A stretch of 64,000 nucleotides of DNA from Rhizobacter terrae (GCF_003852895.1 NZ_QUSW01000001.1:744001-808000), one strand, 5' to 3'; counted from the stretch's first letter, positions 1 through 10,792 are shown. The notes: generated by a model not told the origin, from the letters alone. Numbers and translations are program-made.

Positions 1-590
1 GCGAGGACATCGTGGCCGCGATCGACCGCTTCCAGCTTCAACGCGGCACGGCGATCGGCAGCGGCATCGTGCTCTCGCTGGCCACGCTGTTCCCCGAGGC
101 GGGCATCGACCTCTCGCAGATCACCGGCGCACGCAACATGCCCGTGGGCCCGAAGGACAAGCAGAAGAAGGAGCCTGAGCCGGTGGCGCCGGGCTCCTAC
201 GGCTCGGGCGCGATCATCCTGCTCACCGACGGCCAGCGCACCACCGGGCCCGACCCCATGGACGCCGCCAAGATGGCCGCCGACCGCGGCGTGAAGGTCT
301 ATGCGGTGGGCATCGGCACCAAGGACGGCGAAACCATCGGCTTCGAAGGCTGGAGCATGCGGGTGCGGCTGGACGAGGACGCGCTGAAGAACATCGCCAG
401 CGCCACGCGGGCGGAATACTTCTACGCCGGCACCGCAGCCGATTTGAAGAAGGTCTACCAGTCGCTGAGCACGCGGCTCGTGGTGGAGAAGAAGGAAACC
501 GAGATCAGCGGCTTGTTCGCAGCCGCCGCGGCGGTGCTGGTGGTGCTGGCCGCCGGGCTGTCGGTGGCGTGGTTCGGGCGGGTCATGTGA
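1..590 (+). CDS. VWA-domain membrane protein, C-terminal part (BatA/BatB-like)
   Basis: This is the C-terminal part of a gene that begins upstream of the window; the frame is open from base 3. It carries the second half of a von Willebrand factor A fold. The threonine of an RGTAIGSG segment and the aspartate of LLTDGQRTTG are the expected MIDAS metal ligands. A single hydrophobic helix of about 20 residues sits at the extreme C-terminus, so the VWA domain should be anchored in the inner membrane. Bat-type VWA proteins often work with MoxR ATPases, but that link is inference here. The gene overlaps the convergent Crp-family gene by 8 bases. Confidence 0.8.
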   Translation, partial: EDIVAAIDRFQLQRGTAIGSGIVLSLATLFPEAGIDLSQITGARNMPVGPKDKQKKEPEPVAPGSYGSGAIILLTDGQRTTGPDPMDAAKMAADRGVKVYAVGIGTKDGETIGFEGWSMRVRLDEDALKNIASATRAEYFYAGTAADLKKVYQSLSTRLVVEKKETEISGLFAAAAAVLVVLAAGLSVAWFGRVM

Positions 591-1236
591 CCTTGGCCAT
601 GGCCGCCGCATCCAGCAATTCGATGCGCCCATAGTGCAGCCGCACCAGCCCCTCGGCCTCCCATTGCCGCAACTGCCGGTTCACGCTCTGGCGTGACACG
701 CCCAGCATCGCGGCCAGGTCTTCCTGCGACACGCCGAGCATGGTGGTGCCGTCGTGCACGCGCGTCTCCAGCGAGAGCATGCGCTTGGCCAGGCGCGCGG
801 CCAGCGGCATGAGGATCACGTCGTCGATCCACGACAGCGCCACGCGCAGCCGCAGGCACACCAGCTTCGTGAAAGCCATGTGCACGTCAGGGCGCTCCTC
901 GATGAGCCGGTGGAAGTCCTCCGCATTGACGATGGCCACCTCGCCCGGCTCCACCGCGATGATGTCGTAGACCCGCTGCCGGCCGATCAGCAGCGACACC
1001 TCGCCGAACCAGTGGCCCGGCTCCAGCAGAGAAATCACCGCCTGCCGGCCGTTCTCGGCCGACACGCTCACGCGAAGGCAGCCGCTGACCACGCCGAACA
1101 GTGCATCGGGCATCGAGCCCTTGAGGAAGAGCGACTCGCCGGCCACCAGCGGCTTGAAGCGCGACTGCGCGAGCAGCAGTGACTGCACCTCGTCGGGCAG
1201 GCGCATCGGGTCGTTGGCTGTGGCGGCAGAAGTCAT
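583..1236 (-). CDS. Crp/Fnr family transcriptional regulator
   Basis: A 217-residue protein of normal family length. Residues about 25-120 form a cyclic-nucleotide-binding beta-barrel, with a GEVSLL segment typical of the fold. A Crp-type winged helix follows at about 165-210, with recognition helix near SRQSVNRQLRQWEAEGLV. The N-terminus lacks the cysteine cluster of Fnr, so it is not an Fe-S oxygen sensor; the effector is unknown. It is transcribed away from the NTF2-like/MBL pair, so it may control them from the 91-base shared gap, although no clear palindromic operator is visible there. Confidence 0.88.
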   Translation of the reverse strand: MTSAATANDPMRLPDEVQSLLLAQSRFKPLVAGESLFLKGSMPDALFGVVSGCLRVSVSAENGRQAVISLLEPGHWFGEVSLLIGRQRVYDIIAVEPGEVAIVNAEDFHRLIEERPDVHMAFTKLVCLRLRVALSWIDDVILMPLAARLAKRMLSLETRVHDGTTMLGVSQEDLAAMLGVSRQSVNRQLRQWEAEGLVRLHYGRIELLDAAAMAKVT

Positions 1237-1327
1237 GCGGGATTGTCCGGGGCTGCAAATGACAGAACGCGACAGTCAGCAGGAAAAGCGTTACCGATAG
1301 TAGGCGTCCGCACCACGCCACACCATC

Positions 1328-1837
1328 ATGAATCACACCGAGACGGAACAGACACAGCTCGTGCGCAGCACGCGCGAACGCATCGTGCGCGAGCACATGG
1401 AAAACGAGAACACCAAGCACTTCGAGCGGGTGCTCGGCACCTTCCCGCATCCGCACTACGAAATCATTCCAAGCGGCAAGACGCTGGATGGCACGCAGGC
1501 GGTCAACGGCTACTACATGAGCTCGCGGCGCATGTTCCCGGACCAGCGCAACGAGCTCATCGCGCTGCGGCATGCGGACGACGCGGTGATCGTGGAGTTC
1601 TGGCTGCGCGGCACGCACTCGGGCCATGACTCGGGCGTGAAGCCCACAGGCGCGTCGTTCGAGACGCGCATGACGGCCTTCTTCATCTTCGAGGGCACGG
1701 TGCTCCAATGCGAGCGGGTGTACTTCGACGCGATGGGCATCGCGCGCCAGCTCATGGGCAAGCCCAGCCTGTGGAAGCCGGGCAGCTGGCTGCGTGCGCT
1801 GCGCGTGCTGAAGCTGCTGCGGCAGCAGACGGCCTGA
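1328..1837 (+). CDS. NTF2-like/SnoaL-fold protein
   Basis: A 169-residue protein whose layout (N-terminal helix, aromatic-rich beta strands, a FxHPHYEIIP segment and a long strand ending FFIFEG) fits the nuclear-transport-factor-2/SnoaL fold used by ester cyclases and polyketide-modifying enzymes. No signal peptide or membrane helix is seen, so it should be cytoplasmic. The stop lies 4 bases before the start of the MBL-fold gene, so the two are surely co-transcribed and probably act on related substrates. The substrate is unknown; the fold also covers non-catalytic binding proteins. Confidence 0.65.
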   Translation: MNHTETEQTQLVRSTRERIVREHMENENTKHFERVLGTFPHPHYEIIPSGKTLDGTQAVNGYYMSSRRMFPDQRNELIALRHADDAVIVEFWLRGTHSGHDSGVKPTGASFETRMTAFFIFEGTVLQCERVYFDAMGIARQLMGKPSLWKPGSWLRALRVLKLLRQQTA

Positions 1838-1841
1838 CCCC

Positions 1842-2885
1842 ATGCAGGCCCTTGCCGACTTCGATGGCGCGCGCGACGCCGCATCGCCCCTGGACCGGCT
1901 GCGCGAGATCCGTCGCCGCAGTGCCGCCTTCCGCGAGCGCTTCCTGGACGAGCCCGTCATCACCGGCGCACGCAGCCTGGACCTGCTGCGGGTGCCCTAC
2001 CCGAGCTGGTACGCCTTCACCGGCGTCTATGCGCAGGCGGTGATCAAGCCGCTGATGGTGCACCTGCTCACGCGGATGACGGTGATCCGCTTCGTCGATT
2101 TCGAGGGCGAGGCGCGCACACTGCTGTTCGGCGCGAGCGACCATGAGCGCGGCCGGGCCACGCCCTTCTTCCAGCGGCTGGCGCAGAAGACACCCTCGTT
2201 CCTGCACGGCGCCATGGCACCCGTGTACGCCACGGTGCCTCAGGCCCTCACCGCCTGCGGCGTCTCGCCCACCGAGGTCGACTATCTCAGCTTTGATCAT
2301 CTCCACACGCAGGACCTGCGCCGCTGGCTGGGTGACGACGGGCTCTTTCCCAAGGCCAGGCTGCTGGTGCATCGCCAGGAGTGGGCCAGTGCCCGCGCGC
2401 TGCTGCCATTGCAGTCGGACTGGTACTGCCCTGGCGGGACCGAGGGCATCGACGCTTCGCGCGTGACCGCCTTCGACGGCAGCGTGCAGTTCGGCCACGG
2501 CATCGCGTTCGTGCACACGCCCGGGCACACCGGGGGCAACCACTCCCTGGTCATCCGCACACCGGACGGCATCCGCGTCAGCAGCGAGAACGGCGTGTCT
2601 GCCGACAGCTGGGCACCCGAGCATTCGCGCCAAAACGCCATCCGCCGCTACGCCAAGGCCACGGGCGCGGAGGTCATCCTCAACGGCAACACGCAGGAAA
2701 GCAGCATCGACCAGTACCTGTCGATGGTGCAGGAGAAGTGCATCGCCGGGCCATCAACCGACCACGGGTTCGCCAACTGTGTGCCGTCCAGCGAATGCAC
2801 GCCGCACTGGCTGTTCCCGGGCGCGCCGGCCAGCCACCTGTTCGGGCAGTGGTCCTGCGGCTCGCTTCACGGCACGAAGCGGTAG
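1842..2885 (+). CDS. MBL-fold metallohydrolase-like protein with atypical metal motif
   Basis: A 347-residue protein with features of the metallo-beta-lactamase fold. These are a first metal motif DHLHTQD at residues 152-158, a second histidine in HTPGHTGG (H229), and SSENGV (about 247-252) where the family places its bridging acid. The canonical motif is HxHxDH; here the fourth and fifth positions read Q-D rather than D-H, so metal coordination must differ. It has no signal peptide. It follows the NTF2-like gene by 4 bases and overlaps the 3' end of the convergent kdpE by 19 bases. Hydrolase or lactonase activity is possible; the substrate is unknown. Confidence 0.65.
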   Translation: MQALADFDGARDAASPLDRLREIRRRSAAFRERFLDEPVITGARSLDLLRVPYPSWYAFTGVYAQAVIKPLMVHLLTRMTVIRFVDFEGEARTLLFGASDHERGRATPFFQRLAQKTPSFLHGAMAPVYATVPQALTACGVSPTEVDYLSFDHLHTQDLRRWLGDDGLFPKARLLVHRQEWASARALLPLQSDWYCPGGTEGIDASRVTAFDGSVQFGHGIAFVHTPGHTGGNHSLVIRTPDGIRVSSENGVSADSWAPEHSRQNAIRRYAKATGAEVILNGNTQESSIDQYLSMVQEKCIAGPSTDHGFANCVPSSECTPHWLFPGAPASHLFGQWSCGSLHGTKR

Positions 2886-3562
2886 CCGATGCCCGTCTCC
2901 GTCAGCAGGTGCCTGGGCTGTGCGGGGTCGTCTTCGATCTTCTTGCGCAACTGTCCCATGTACACGCGCAGGTAGTGCGTGTCCTGCGCATGGTTGGGGC
3001 CCCACACGGCCTTCAGCAATTGCCGATGCGTGATGACGCATTGCGGGTGCGCGGTGAGATGAGTGAGCAGCCGGTACTCGTTGGGCGTGAGGTGCAGCGG
3101 CTGGCCGGCACGCTCCACGATGCGCCTGGCCAGGTCCAGCTTGACTTCGCCGAACTCGACCACCGAGTTGCCGTTGCGCGGGCCGCCCGCCTGCCGCCTG
3201 AGGTGGGCGCGCACCCGCGCCAGCAGTTCACCGGCACTGAAGGGCTTCACGAGGTAGTCATCGGCCCCCGCGTCCAGAGCCTCGATCTTGTCGTCCTCCG
3301 CGGTGCGGGCGGACAGCACCACCACCGGCGCGTCGGACCAGCCGCGCAGGTCGCGGATCAGGTCGACGCCATCGCCATCGGGCAGCCCGAGGTCGACGAT
3401 GAGCAGGTCCGGCCGCCGCGTGCCAGCCTCGATCAGTCCGCGTGCCACCGTATCGGCCTCGAACACCTCGAAGTCGCCCGCGCGCTCCAGCGACAGGCAC
3501 ACGAAGCGGCGGATTTCGGCCTCGTCTTCGACGACAAGGATCTTGGTCGGATTGCCGCTCAT
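2867..3562 (-). CDS. kdpE: KdpE, DNA-binding response regulator of the potassium system
   Basis: OmpR/PhoB-type response regulator of 231 residues: receiver domain 1-120 with phospho-acceptor D57 in LIVDLGLPDG, then a C-terminal winged helix containing THRQLLKAVWG. The chosen start MSGNPTK overlaps the kdpD stop as ATGA; an upstream in-frame ATG at 3625 lies inside kdpD and is rejected. KdpD phosphorylates KdpE under potassium limitation or osmotic stress, and KdpE activates the kdp promoter. It is the last gene of the operon, so the system should be autoregulated. Confidence 0.95.
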   Translation of the reverse strand: MSGNPTKILVVEDEAEIRRFVCLSLERAGDFEVFEADTVARGLIEAGTRRPDLLIVDLGLPDGDGVDLIRDLRGWSDAPVVVLSARTAEDDKIEALDAGADDYLVKPFSAGELLARVRAHLRRQAGGPRNGNSVVEFGEVKLDLARRIVERAGQPLHLTPNEYRLLTHLTAHPQCVITHRQLLKAVWGPNHAQDTHYLRVYMGQLRKKIEDDPAQPRHLLTETGIGYRFVP

Positions 3563-6255
3563 GCTGTTCCTTCTTCCTCCGCGCCAGGCATTGCGGGCGG
3601 TTCGCCGCGCGGCAGCTCGATGCAAAAACGCGCACCCTGGTTCGCGCGATTCTCGGCGCGAATGCGCCCGCCATGGGCCTGCACGATGGCGCGGCAGATG
3701 GCCAACCCGAGGCCCACGCCCGCGGTGGAGCTCTCCTTGCGGCCGCGCTCGAACATCTCGAAGATGGTTTCCTCGCGACCGCGCGGTAAACCCGGCCCAC
3801 GGTCATCGACCATGATGCGCACCTGCTGGCTGTCGGCCACCGCACTGATCTCGATCGGGCTGCCCGGCGGGGTGTACTTGTGTGCGTTCTCCAGCAGGTT
3901 GCAAAACACACGCTCCATCAGCACCGCATCCACCTGAACCAGCGGCAGGTCCGCCGCCAGCACCACCTTGACCCGCGACACGTCCAGCGACGGCGCCATC
4001 GCCTGGAGCGCGCTGCCCACCAGTTCCTCCAGTGGAAGCCATTGCCGGTTGAGCTGCACCGGCCCGGCCTGCAGCCGCGCCATGTCGAGCAGGTTGTTGA
4101 CCAGCGAGTTCATCCGCAGCGCCGCTTCCTTGATGGCCGTGGCCCGCTCCCCGGCTTGCGCTTGCGGCGTCAGCGGCAGTGACTCGGCCATGCCCACCAG
4201 CGCCGACAGCGGTGTGCGCAGGTCGTGCGAGATCGCGGCGAGCAGGGAATTGCGCAGGCGTTCGGATTCCATTTGAAGGGTGCTGCTCTGGGCCACGTCG
4301 ACGTAGTGGATGCGCTCCAGCGAAAGCGCCAGCAACGAGGCACAGGTGTCCAGCAGGCGCCGCTGCTCCGGCCCCGCCAGCCGCAGCGGATTGGCCGGGT
4401 CGATGGCGAGCACGCCGCGCAGGCGCATCGGCGCCTTCAGCGGCAGGTACAGCATGGGCGAGGCCGGCAGCGTGTTGGTGCCATGGCCGGCCGCTTCCGA
4501 GTGGTCGTAGGCCCATTGCGCCACGCCCTGGTCCACGCCCTTGGGGAGGTCCTGGGCGGCGACGGGCGGTTGCAGCTTGTCGTCCAGCCCGGCGATCATC
4601 AGTGCGGCGCGGGCCTCGAACTCCGAGCGCAGAAAGCGCGAGGCGATTTCCGCGACCTGTTCTGCCATCAAGGCGCCGGAGAGGTCGCGCGACATCTCGT
4701 ACAGCGAGCTGACCCGCTCCTCGCGCATCGTGGCCACGCGGGCCTGGAATTTCAGGCCCGCGGTGAGCTGGCCGATGACCAGTGCCACCACCAGCATCAC
4801 GCCGAAGGTCAGCAGGTATTGCACGTCTGTCACGCTGAAGGAGAAGCGCGGCGGCACGTACAGGAAGTCGAAGGCGCCCACGCTCAGGAAGGCCGCGAGC
4901 ACTGCCGGACCACGACCGTAGCGCGTGGCAACGAACACCACCGCCAGCAGGAACACCATGACGATGTTCGACAGGTCGAACACCGAATGCAGTGGCGCGG
5001 CCAGCAAGGCCACGGCGCCGCACACGGCCGCGCTCATCGCATAAGGCCGCCAGGCCCCGCCGGTGGATGGCGACGGCGCCGCGCCCGGTGCCGGCAAGCG
5101 CTGCATCCGCTCCCGTGGCGGCAGCGCGATCTGGATGACATCGAGATCCTGGCCCAGGGCCCCGACCGCTTCGGCCAGCGTCAAGCGCCACGGCCGGGGC
5201 CATCGCCCTGTGTCACGCCCCAGCACGACGCGCGACAGGTTGTGCTCATGCGCGTACTTCACCAACGTCGAGGCCAGCGTGTTCCCGGTGAGCGTGGCGG
5301 TGACCGCGCCGGCGTCCTGCGCCAGCTTGAGCACGCGCAGGATCTGCTGCCGCCTGGCCTCGGGCAGCCGCTGCAAACCGGGCGTCTCGACGTAGACGCA
5401 GCGCCACGGGACATCGAGCTGTGCCGCCATGCGGGCAGCGGCACGCACCAGCTTCTCGCTGCGCTCGTCCGGCCCGATGCACAACAGCAAGGCTTCGCGC
5501 GTCTGCCACACGGGCGCCACCGACAGCGTGCGACGGTACTGAAGCATCTCGTCGTCCACCCGGTCGGCCGTGCGCCGCAGGGCCAGCTCACGCAAGGCGA
5601 TGAGGTTGCCCTTGCGGAAGAAGTTGCGCACCGCGCGCTCGGCCTGGTGCGGCAGGTAGACCTTGCCCTCCTTCAGGCGTTGCAGCAGGTCGTCGGGCGG
5701 CAGATCGACGATGACGACTTCATCGGCCTCATCGAACACGCGATCAGGCACCGTCTCCCAGACGCGGACTCCGGTGATGCCGCTGACCACGTCGTTCAGG
5801 CTTTCGAGGTGCTGGACGTTCATGGTGGTCCACACATCGATGCCTGCGTCGAGCAGTTCCTCGACATCCTGCCAGCGCTTGGGGTGGCGCGAGCCGGGCA
5901 CGTTGGAGTGGGCCAGCTCGTCCACCAGCATGAGCTTCGGCTTGCGTTCGAGCGCCGCGTCGAGATCGAATTCCTTGAGCGTGCGATCGCGGTAGCTCAC
6001 GTCCTTCATCGGCAGGCGCTCGATACCCGCCACCAATGCTTCAGTCTCGGCGCGTCCGTGGGTCTCGATCACGCCGATCACCACATCCACGCCCTGCAGC
6101 TTCTGTGCGTGCGCGGACGAGAGCATCGCGAAGGTCTTGCCCACGCCTGCAGAAGCGCCGAAGAGCACCTTGAGCCTGCCACGCGCGGCCAGCGCCTCTT
6201 GCTGCTTGAGGCGCTGCAGCAATTCGTCGGGGTCAGGACGCGTGTGCTCGGTCAT
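3559..6255 (-). CDS. kdpD: KdpD, potassium/turgor-responsive sensor histidine kinase
   Basis: A full-length KdpD of 898 residues. The N-terminal KdpD domain has the Walker A segment GASAGVGKT at 33-41, followed by a universal-stress-protein-like domain around 250-370. Closely spaced transmembrane helices lie at about 400-500, then a GAF-like region. The HisKA domain has phospho-acceptor H677 in SHDLRTP, and the HATPase domain shows VDDRGPGLP and GVGLGLAI. It sits 23 bases after kdpC and overlaps kdpE by 4 bases. It acts in the inner membrane and controls KdpE phosphorylation. Confidence 0.96.
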   Translation of the reverse strand: MTEHTRPDPDELLQRLKQQEALAARGRLKVLFGASAGVGKTFAMLSSAHAQKLQGVDVVIGVIETHGRAETEALVAGIERLPMKDVSYRDRTLKEFDLDAALERKPKLMLVDELAHSNVPGSRHPKRWQDVEELLDAGIDVWTTMNVQHLESLNDVVSGITGVRVWETVPDRVFDEADEVVIVDLPPDDLLQRLKEGKVYLPHQAERAVRNFFRKGNLIALRELALRRTADRVDDEMLQYRRTLSVAPVWQTREALLLCIGPDERSEKLVRAAARMAAQLDVPWRCVYVETPGLQRLPEARRQQILRVLKLAQDAGAVTATLTGNTLASTLVKYAHEHNLSRVVLGRDTGRWPRPWRLTLAEAVGALGQDLDVIQIALPPRERMQRLPAPGAAPSPSTGGAWRPYAMSAAVCGAVALLAAPLHSVFDLSNIVMVFLLAVVFVATRYGRGPAVLAAFLSVGAFDFLYVPPRFSFSVTDVQYLLTFGVMLVVALVIGQLTAGLKFQARVATMREERVSSLYEMSRDLSGALMAEQVAEIASRFLRSEFEARAALMIAGLDDKLQPPVAAQDLPKGVDQGVAQWAYDHSEAAGHGTNTLPASPMLYLPLKAPMRLRGVLAIDPANPLRLAGPEQRRLLDTCASLLALSLERIHYVDVAQSSTLQMESERLRNSLLAAISHDLRTPLSALVGMAESLPLTPQAQAGERATAIKEAALRMNSLVNNLLDMARLQAGPVQLNRQWLPLEELVGSALQAMAPSLDVSRVKVVLAADLPLVQVDAVLMERVFCNLLENAHKYTPPGSPIEISAVADSQQVRIMVDDRGPGLPRGREETIFEMFERGRKESSTAGVGLGLAICRAIVQAHGGRIRAENRANQGARFCIELPRGEPPAMPGAEEEGTA

Positions 6256-6278
6256 TCGATGCCATTGTGATCCTTGGG

Positions 6279-6863
6279 TCAGGGCCTGCGTGGTGTGGCC
6301 TCGTCCAGTGCGAGGTTCAACGCCAGGACATTCACCCGCGGCTCGCCCAGCAGGCCGAAGAGCCGGTCTTCCGTGCTACGAGCGATCAGCAGGCCGACCG
6401 CATCCACCGGCATGCCGCGCAGGCGGGCCACGCGCGGCGCCTGGTAGGCCGCAGCAGCCGGGCTGATGTGAGGGTCCAGTCCGCTGGCGGATGCCGTGAC
6501 GAGATCCACCGGCACCGGCAGGGTGTTGCCCGGGTCGGCGTCGCGCAAGCCCTGCACACGGCCCTTGACCGCATCCACCAGCGCCGGGTTCAGCGGGCCC
6601 AGGTTCGATCCGCCGGACCCGGCACCGTTGTACGGCATGGGACTGGTGGCCGACGGGCGTCCCCAGAAGTACTTCGGGTCGCTGAAGTTCTGGCCGATGA
6701 GGGAGGAACCCACGGGCTTGCCGTCCCTGTAGACGAGGCTGCCTGCCGCCTGCGGCGCAAACACCGCCATGGCCACGCCGGTCACGGCCAGCGGATACGC
6801 CACACCGCAAACGATGCTCAAGACGACGAACAAGGTGATGGAGGGACGGATGAGTGTCTTCAT
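6279..6863 (-). CDS. kdpC: KdpC, potassium-transporting ATPase subunit C
   Basis: A 194-residue subunit with one N-terminal transmembrane helix (about 8-30) and a periplasmic domain carrying the family signatures [20 protein letters not shown] and [12 protein letters not shown]. It assists high-affinity ATP binding and assembly of the KdpFABC pump. The start MKTLIRP is preferred over an ATG 21 bases further upstream because it matches the usual KdpC N-terminus and leaves a 13-base gap after kdpB. Confidence 0.95.
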   Translation of the reverse strand: MKTLIRPSITLFVVLSIVCGVAYPLAVTGVAMAVFAPQAAGSLVYRDGKPVGSSLIGQNFSDPKYFWGRPSATSPMPYNGAGSGGSNLGPLNPALVDAVKGRVQGLRDADPGNTLPVPVDLVTASASGLDPHISPAAAAYQAPRVARLRGMPVDAVGLLIARSTEDRLFGLLGEPRVNVLALNLALDEATPRRP

Positions 6864-6876
6864 GATTTGATGGCCT

Positions 6877-8994
6877 TCACACAAGTCCTGCGCCGCTCAG
6901 CAGCAGGTCGATGAGCTTGATGCCGATGAACGGCACGACCACGCCGCCCACGCCGTAGACCAGCAGGTTGCGGCGCAGCAGCACCGCTGCGCCCAGCGGC
7001 TTGTAAGGCACGCCCTTCAAGGCCAGCGGGATGAGGAAGATGATGATCAGCGCATTGAAGATCACCGCCGACAGGATGGCCGAGTTCGGGCTTGCCAGGT
7101 GCATGACGTTCAGCGCCGACAGCTGCGGGTAGGTGGTGACGAAGGCCGCCGGAATGATGGCGAAGTACTTCGCCACATCGTTGGCGATGCTGAAGGTGGT
7201 CAGCGACCCGCGCGTCATCAGCATCTGCTTGCCGGTCTCCACCACCTCGATCAGCTTGGTGGGGTTGCTGTCCAGGTCGACCATGTTGCCGGCCTCCTTG
7301 GCGGCCTGCGTGCCGGAGTTCATGGCCACCGCCACATCGGCCTGGGCCAGCGCGGGTGCGTCGTTGGTGCCGTCGCCCGTCATGGCCACCAGCCGGCCTT
7401 CGGCCTGGTGCTGGCGGATGAGTGCCAGCTTCTGTTCCGGCGTGGCTTCGGCCAGGAAGTCGTCCACGCCCGCCTCCGCCGCGATCGCCGCCGCGGTCAG
7501 CCGGTTGTCGCCAGTCACCATCACCGTCTTGATGCCCATGCGGCGCAGCTCGGCAAACCGCTCCTTGATGCCGCCCTTGACGATGTCCTTGAGTTCGATG
7601 AGGCCCAGTACCTTGAGGCCGTCGGCGACCACCAGCGGCGTGCTGCCGCGGCGTGCCACGTCGTCGACCGTGGCCTGCACCTGCGCAGGGAAGCTGCCGC
7701 CCAGCGACTCGACGTGCTTGCGGATGGCTTCGGCCGCCCCCTTGCGCAGCTGCCGCACGCGCGCCGGCGTATGGCTGCCGCCCACGACCATCTGCTCCTG
7801 CACCGCCAGCGGCAGGTCCACCCCGCTCATGCGCGTCTGCGCCGAGAAGTGCACGAAGTGCGCCCCGAGGGATTGCAGGTCGCGCTCGCGCAGGTTGAAC
7901 CTGTGCTTGGCCAGCACGACGATGCTGCGGCCCTCGGGCGTCTCGTCGGCCAGCGAGGCGAGCTGCGCCGCATCGGCGAGGTCGCCCTCCTTGACGCCGG
8001 GCGCTGGCACGAAAGCCGACGCATGCCGGTTGCCCAGGGTGATCGTGCCGGTCTTGTCCAGCAGCAGCACATCCACGTCGCCCGCGGCTTCCACCGCGCG
8101 GCCGGATGTGGCGATCACGTTGGCCTCCATCATGCGGCTCATGCCGGCCACGCCGATGGCCGACAGCAGGCCCGCGATGGTGGTGGGAATGAGGCACACC
8201 AGCAGCGCGATCAGCACCGTCACGGTGATGGGCGAACCGGCCTTGGCGACATCGACGCTGTACATCGAATACGGCAGCAGCGTCACCGTGACGCCCAGGA
8301 ACACAATGGTCAGCGCCACCAGCAGGATGGTCAGCGCGATCTCGTTGGGCGTCTTCTGGCGCCTGGCGCCCTCGACCATGGCGATCATGCGGTCCACGAA
8401 GGTCTCGCCCGGATTCGCGGTGATGCGCACCACGATCCAGTCCGACAGCACCCGCGTGCCGCCGGTGACGGCGCTGAAATCACCGCCGCTCTCACGGATG
8501 ACGGGCGCGGATTCGCCGGTGATGGCACTTTCATCCACCGAGGCCACGCCCTCGATCACCTCGCCGTCAGCCGGAATCACGTCCTGCGCGGTCACCAGCA
8601 CCACATCGCCGCGGCGCAGGTCAGACGACTCGATGGGATGCCACTTGCCGCCGAAACGCGGCTCTTCCAGCTTCTTGGCCCAGGTCTGCTTCTTCAGACT
8701 GCGCAAGGATGCAGCCTGCGCCTTGCTGCGCCCCTCGGCCAGCGCCTCCGCGAAGTTGGCGAAGAGCACGGTGAACCACAACCACAGCGCAATGGCGAGG
8801 ATGAAACCGGCCGGCGCCTCGCCGCTGCCGCCCAGGGCCTGGAAGAACAGGATCGTGGTGATGATGCTGCCGGTGTAGACGACGAACATCACCGGGTTGC
8901 GCCACTGGACGCGCGGGTCCAGCTTCTTGAATGCATCGGCCACGGCGGGCCGGATCAGCGCAGGGTCAAAGAGTGTGAATGTCTTGCGGGTCAT
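6877..8994 (-). CDS. kdpB: KdpB, P-type ATPase catalytic subunit
   Basis: A 705-residue P-type ATPase. The phosphorylated aspartate is D313 in DKTGTIT, and the actuator motif TGES is at 159-162. The hinge region [16 protein letters not shown] is present, together with about seven membrane helices. S162, the inhibitory phosphorylation site known from E. coli KdpB, is conserved, so post-translational shut-off at high potassium is plausible. It energises uptake through KdpA. It is spaced 7 bases from kdpA, within one operon. Confidence 0.97.
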   Translation of the reverse strand: MTRKTFTLFDPALIRPAVADAFKKLDPRVQWRNPVMFVVYTGSIITTILFFQALGGSGEAPAGFILAIALWLWFTVLFANFAEALAEGRSKAQAASLRSLKKQTWAKKLEEPRFGGKWHPIESSDLRRGDVVLVTAQDVIPADGEVIEGVASVDESAITGESAPVIRESGGDFSAVTGGTRVLSDWIVVRITANPGETFVDRMIAMVEGARRQKTPNEIALTILLVALTIVFLGVTVTLLPYSMYSVDVAKAGSPITVTVLIALLVCLIPTTIAGLLSAIGVAGMSRMMEANVIATSGRAVEAAGDVDVLLLDKTGTITLGNRHASAFVPAPGVKEGDLADAAQLASLADETPEGRSIVVLAKHRFNLRERDLQSLGAHFVHFSAQTRMSGVDLPLAVQEQMVVGGSHTPARVRQLRKGAAEAIRKHVESLGGSFPAQVQATVDDVARRGSTPLVVADGLKVLGLIELKDIVKGGIKERFAELRRMGIKTVMVTGDNRLTAAAIAAEAGVDDFLAEATPEQKLALIRQHQAEGRLVAMTGDGTNDAPALAQADVAVAMNSGTQAAKEAGNMVDLDSNPTKLIEVVETGKQMLMTRGSLTTFSIANDVAKYFAIIPAAFVTTYPQLSALNVMHLASPNSAILSAVIFNALIIIFLIPLALKGVPYKPLGAAVLLRRNLLVYGVGGVVVPFIGIKLIDLLLSGAGLV

Positions 8995-9001
8995 GGATGG
9001 A

Positions 9002-10792
9002 TCACTTCCAGAGCATCAGGTGCTCGATGACCGGGCCCAGCGCCAGCGCCGGCACGTAGTTCAGCAGGCCCACAAGCAACACGACGCCGATGAGCAGCGA
9101 CACGAAGAGCAGTCCGTGCGTAGGCATGGTTCCGGTGGTGGCCGCCAGGCGCTTCTTGGCTGCGAGCGAACCGGCCATGGCCAGCACCGGCACGATCACG
9201 CCGAATCGGCCGAACCACATCGCCACCGCCAGCAGCACGTTGTAGAACGGCGTGTTGGCCGAGATGCCGCCGAAGGCACTGCCGTTGTTATTGGCCGCCG
9301 ATGTCAAGGCATAGAGAACTTCAGAGAAGCCGTGTGCGCCGGGGTTGGCCACCCCTGCGCGGCCGGGTTCGGCCATCACTGCGACGGCCGCGCCCAGGAG
9401 CACCAGCAAGGGCGTGACCAGGATGGCGACGGAGCTCATCTTCATCTCGTAGGCCTCGATCTTCTTGCCGAGGTACTCGGGGGTGCGGCCGATCATCAGC
9501 CCCGCGATGAACACCGCGAGGATGGCGAACACCAGCATGCCGTACAGCCCCGTGCCCACGCCCCCGAATACCACTTCGCCCAGCTGCATGTTGACCAGCG
9601 GCACCATGCCGCCCAGTGGCGTGAAGGAGTCGTGCATGCCGTTGACCGCGCCGCACGACGCATCGGTGGTGATGGTGGCGAACAGCGCCGTCTCGGCGAT
9701 GCCAAAGCGCGTTTCCTTGCCTTCCATGTTGCCGCCTGCCTGGCTGGCAGTCGCGGATTGATCCACGCCCAGCGCAGCCAGCCGCGGATTGCCCTGCTGC
9801 TCGAAGGCCGTGGCGGCGATGGCTCCTGCCACGAACAGCACCGTCATGGCGATCAACAACGTCCACCCTTGCCTCGCATCGCCGACCATGCGGCCGAAGG
9901 TGAAGCACAGGCCCGCCGGGATCAGGAAGATCGACAGCATCTGGACGAAGTTGGCCAAGGCCGTCGGGTTCTCGTAGGGGTGCGCCGAATTGGCGTTCAA
10001 GAAACCGCCCCCGTTGGTGCCGAGCATCTTGATGGCTTCCTGCGAAGCGATCGGCCCCATCGCCAGGGTCTGCCGGCCGGTGGCCTTGTCTTCCATCACC
10101 GGCTCGCCCTTGTCGTTCTTCATGGGCTGGCCGTCGGCGGCCTGCCTGGGCTCCTGGTACTTCGTCACCTCCAGGGTCTGCACGTCCTTGTAGGCATCGA
10201 AGTTCTGCGGCGATCCCTGCTGAACGAGGAACAGGGCATAGACGAACGAGATTGGCAGCAGGATCCACAGCGTCACCCGGGTGAGGTCCACCCATGCGTT
10301 GCCCACGCTGGTGCTCGTGTGCCTGGCGAAGCCGCGGATCAGTGCGACCACGACCACGATGCCAGTGGCGGCAGAGAAGAAGTTCTGCACGGCCAGCCCC
10401 AGCATCTGCGTGAGGGTGCTCATGGTCTGCTCGCCGCTGTAGCCTTGCCAGTTCGTGTTGGTCACGAAGCTCACCGCGGTGTTGAACGACGAATCCGGCG
10501 ACACGTTGGCCAGGCCTTGCGGGTTCAGCGGCAGCCACAGCTGCAGCCGCTGCAAGGCATAGACGACGAGCACGCCCAGTCCGTTGAAGATCAGGATGGC
10601 CATGGCGTAGTGAAGCCAGCCCATCTCGGCCTCGGCCTTGATGCCTGCGATGCGGTAGAGCAGCCCCTCGATGCGGTTCGCGAAGGCCAGGCGGCCTTCC
10701 GCCACGTGGGCGATGTAGCGCCCCATGGGCACCGCGAGCACGAGCAGCACCACGGTGTACACCGCGAGCAATGTCCAGGCGTGCGCGGTCAC
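9002..10792 (-). CDS. kdpA: KdpA, potassium-translocating subunit
   Basis: A 596-residue, roughly ten-helix membrane protein of the superfamily of K+ transporters. Selectivity-filter-like segments are visible (for example [31 protein letters not shown] and NNNGSAF). It forms the potassium entry pore of the KdpFABC complex. Translation starts at a GTG that overlaps the kdpF stop (GTGA), which implies translational coupling. Confidence 0.97.
   Translation of the reverse strand: MTAHAWTLLAVYTVVLLVLAVPMGRYIAHVAEGRLAFANRIEGLLYRIAGIKAEAEMGWLHYAMAILIFNGLGVLVVYALQRLQLWLPLNPQGLANVSPDSSFNTAVSFVTNTNWQGYSGEQTMSTLTQMLGLAVQNFFSAATGIVVVVALIRGFARHTSTSVGNAWVDLTRVTLWILLPISFVYALFLVQQGSPQNFDAYKDVQTLEVTKYQEPRQAADGQPMKNDKGEPVMEDKATGRQTLAMGPIASQEAIKMLGTNGGGFLNANSAHPYENPTALANFVQMLSIFLIPAGLCFTFGRMVGDARQGWTLLIAMTVLFVAGAIAATAFEQQGNPRLAALGVDQSATASQAGGNMEGKETRFGIAETALFATITTDASCGAVNGMHDSFTPLGGMVPLVNMQLGEVVFGGVGTGLYGMLVFAILAVFIAGLMIGRTPEYLGKKIEAYEMKMSSVAILVTPLLVLLGAAVAVMAEPGRAGVANPGAHGFSEVLYALTSAANNNGSAFGGISANTPFYNVLLAVAMWFGRFGVIVPVLAMAGSLAAKKRLAATTGTMPTHGLLFVSLLIGVVLLVGLLNYVPALALGPVIEHLMLWK

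Noticed and set aside
7099-9030. A long open frame antisense to kdpB
   Set aside because: kdpB is unambiguous; the reverse frame is low-complexity His/Arg-rich shadow.
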